Assembly: GCF_903772925.1 (NCBI RefSeq)
Contig: NZ_LR812090.1
Span: 4,355,902-4,419,901 of the forward strand
Length of the DNA: 64,000 nt
Origin: Alteromonas macleodii
GTDB taxonomy: Bacteria > Pseudomonadota > Gammaproteobacteria > Enterobacterales > Alteromonadaceae
Direction: 5' to 3'
In this document: one piece after another, positions 63,095 to 64,000 of the stretch
How the letters are laid out: each line of letters starts with the position of its first letter
How positions within the stretch are numbered: position 1 is the first letter of the stretch
Program-made: the position numbers and the translations under genes
Notes under the pieces: model-generated
What the model saw: the letters and a program-made list of their open reading frames with translations, nothing else
Told to the model about the DNA's origin: nothing
Database searches by the model: none

Positions 63095-64000
63095 TTATTG
63101 ATACACATGCTCTTTCGAGAGTTTTAAGTAACTTGATGGAATGGGCAATTGTAATTTAATTGCCGTAGTTACATTTACTGCAACAGTGTACGTGTCCATT
63201 TTGCCAACGGGAATGTCTCTCGCCGATTTTCTCTGAAGTATCAGTTTTGCTTTTCTTGCCGCTGATTTTCCAATACTAGCCGGTTCAGATACCACACCAA
63301 TAAGCGCGCCTTTTTTAACTGATGAAATACTTTCAGCGAATAAAGGGAGTAATCCCGTTTTCTCGTTAACCTTTTTAACTAACCCTTTGGCTTCTGCTAA
63401 GGGACCTGATGACAACCAATAACCGTCCAGTTCTGCGCTCTTTTGATCCAAGCTAGCCACAATACTATCCGTCATTTCAACAAGTCCGTCATCGCCTTCT
63501 AAATAAGGCGTACTGACTGCGACTAAGTTTATATTCTCATACTCACTGTCTAACGCTAGTAATTGGTTGACCAGGTTACTTGATGAGGGATAGGTAGAAT
63601 GCACTAAACCTATCGTAAATGGCGTTTCGGGATTTGATGCTCTAAGCACGCCGTCCAACATATCAAGCTTTACCTTAGCATCGAGTACGTGTGACTCGCC
63701 CGTCATATTACGTTTACTCACAGCGCCGATGGCAGGAACAATGCCTTCCTCAACGGGAGCGGAAACCACCATAAAGAGTTTTGGCGTTTCAAAAAATTCT
63801 TCAGCAGCATTTAGTGCACGAGTAGCTAAGGTAGCGACAGACACAATGAGATCAGGTTTGGACTCTTGCGCTAGTTCGTCAAGTATTTCTTTAGCGCGAA
63901 TCTCAGAGCCTTCAGCGTTATATGTAGTTATGTTGATATCGTGCTCGGGCATAATTCGAATGAGCTCTTTCTCAAATTCGCCTCGCGATTCAGCAACAAT
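63095..64000 (-). CDS. ABC-type substrate-binding protein, partial (5' end outside window)
   Basis: The frame is open to the window edge, so the N-terminus and any signal peptide are missing. About 301 residues are visible. They match the ABC_sub_bind (PF04392) type, with Leu-Ile-Val-Ser-Val-Ala-Thr-Leu-Ala-Thr-Arg-Ala and Thr-Ile-Gly-Leu-Val-His-Ser segments. Because the next gene is a sensor kinase and no ABC permease is seen, a sensing role is at least as likely as transport. Relatives often bind amino-acid-like or aromatic ligands. Confidence 0.82.
   Translation of the reverse strand: MVAESRGEFEKELIRIMPEHDINITTYNAEGSEIRAKEILDELAQESKPDLIVSVATLATRALNAAEEFFETPKLFMVVSAPVEEGIVPAIGAVSKRNMTGESHVLDAKVKLDMLDGVLRASNPETPFTIGLVHSTYPSSSNLVNQLLALDSEYENINLVAVSTPYLEGDDGLVEMTDSIVASLDQKSAELDGYWLSSGPLAEAKGLVKKVNEKTGLLPLFAESISSVKKGALIGVVSEPASIGKSAARKAKLILQRKSARDIPVGKMDTYTVAVNVTTAIKLQLPIPSSYLKLSKEHVYQ

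Noticed and set aside
1..64000. Prophage, insertion sequence or genomic island borders
   Set aside because: I saw no integrase, transposase, tRNA gene, att-like repeats or abrupt base-composition change by eye.

Overview
The window looks like chromosomal DNA of a marine gammaproteobacterium of the Alteromonadales, most likely Alteromonas. This is inferred from the many TonB-dependent receptors, the beta-glucan hydrolases, the cydABX-DC layout, a CsrB-type RNA and moderate GC content. I ran no database search. There are 56 protein genes, two of them cut by the window ends. I saw no rRNA, tRNA, insertion sequence, prophage or CRISPR array.

Positions 1-11540 form a beta-glucoside/beta-glucan locus. 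It holds the end of a TonB-dependent receptor, an NhaC-type antiporter, a GH3 lipoprotein glucosidase with a FucP-type sugar importer, then divergently a GH1 beta-glucosidase, a LacI-family repressor and a sugar-porter MFS protein. Two LacI-type palindromes sit between the divergent arms. Positions 11530-20463 hold the whole cytochrome bd system (cydA, cydB, the 37-residue cydX, cydD, cydC), a c-heme DUF3365 lipoprotein and a sigma-54 activator. Strong -24/-12 elements precede both cydA and the DUF3365 gene, so the activator may control both.

Positions 20526-28940 carry a putative copper-type TonB receptor with a small partner, a TauE/SafE permease, and a secreted isochorismatase / cytochrome c / amidohydrolase / pirin cluster. 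Positions 29057-37900 are a probable zinc-starvation island: an AztD-like propeller, a ZnuD-like receptor, ZrgA, MerC, FolE2, an acid phosphatase and a DUF3299 trio, with a good Zur box between the divergent arms. Positions 37901-38744 contain no protein gene but probably encode a CsrB-type RNA ending in a strong terminator. Next come an MFS exporter, a Fur-box-preceded siderophore-interacting protein and CsbD.

Positions 41683-47385 are the least familiar part. An ECF sigma / anti-sigma / lipoprotein operon lies next to a secreted subtilase, an outer-membrane barrel and a secreted protein with 25 uninterrupted tetrapeptide repeats. Similar ECF-like promoter motifs precede the sigma gene, the protease gene and the repeat-protein gene, suggesting one envelope or surface regulon. 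The rest (47512-64000) is mainly housekeeping and signalling: an unknown membrane-anchored protein, ArfB, an alpha/beta hydrolase, an orphan DUF2384 protein with a palindromic upstream site, a CBS protein, NDH-2, a TonB receptor, DUF2721, a LysR regulator, a FadL-type porin, an NADP-dependent reductase, a diguanylate cyclase, and a hybrid histidine kinase paired with a periplasmic binding protein cut by the window end.
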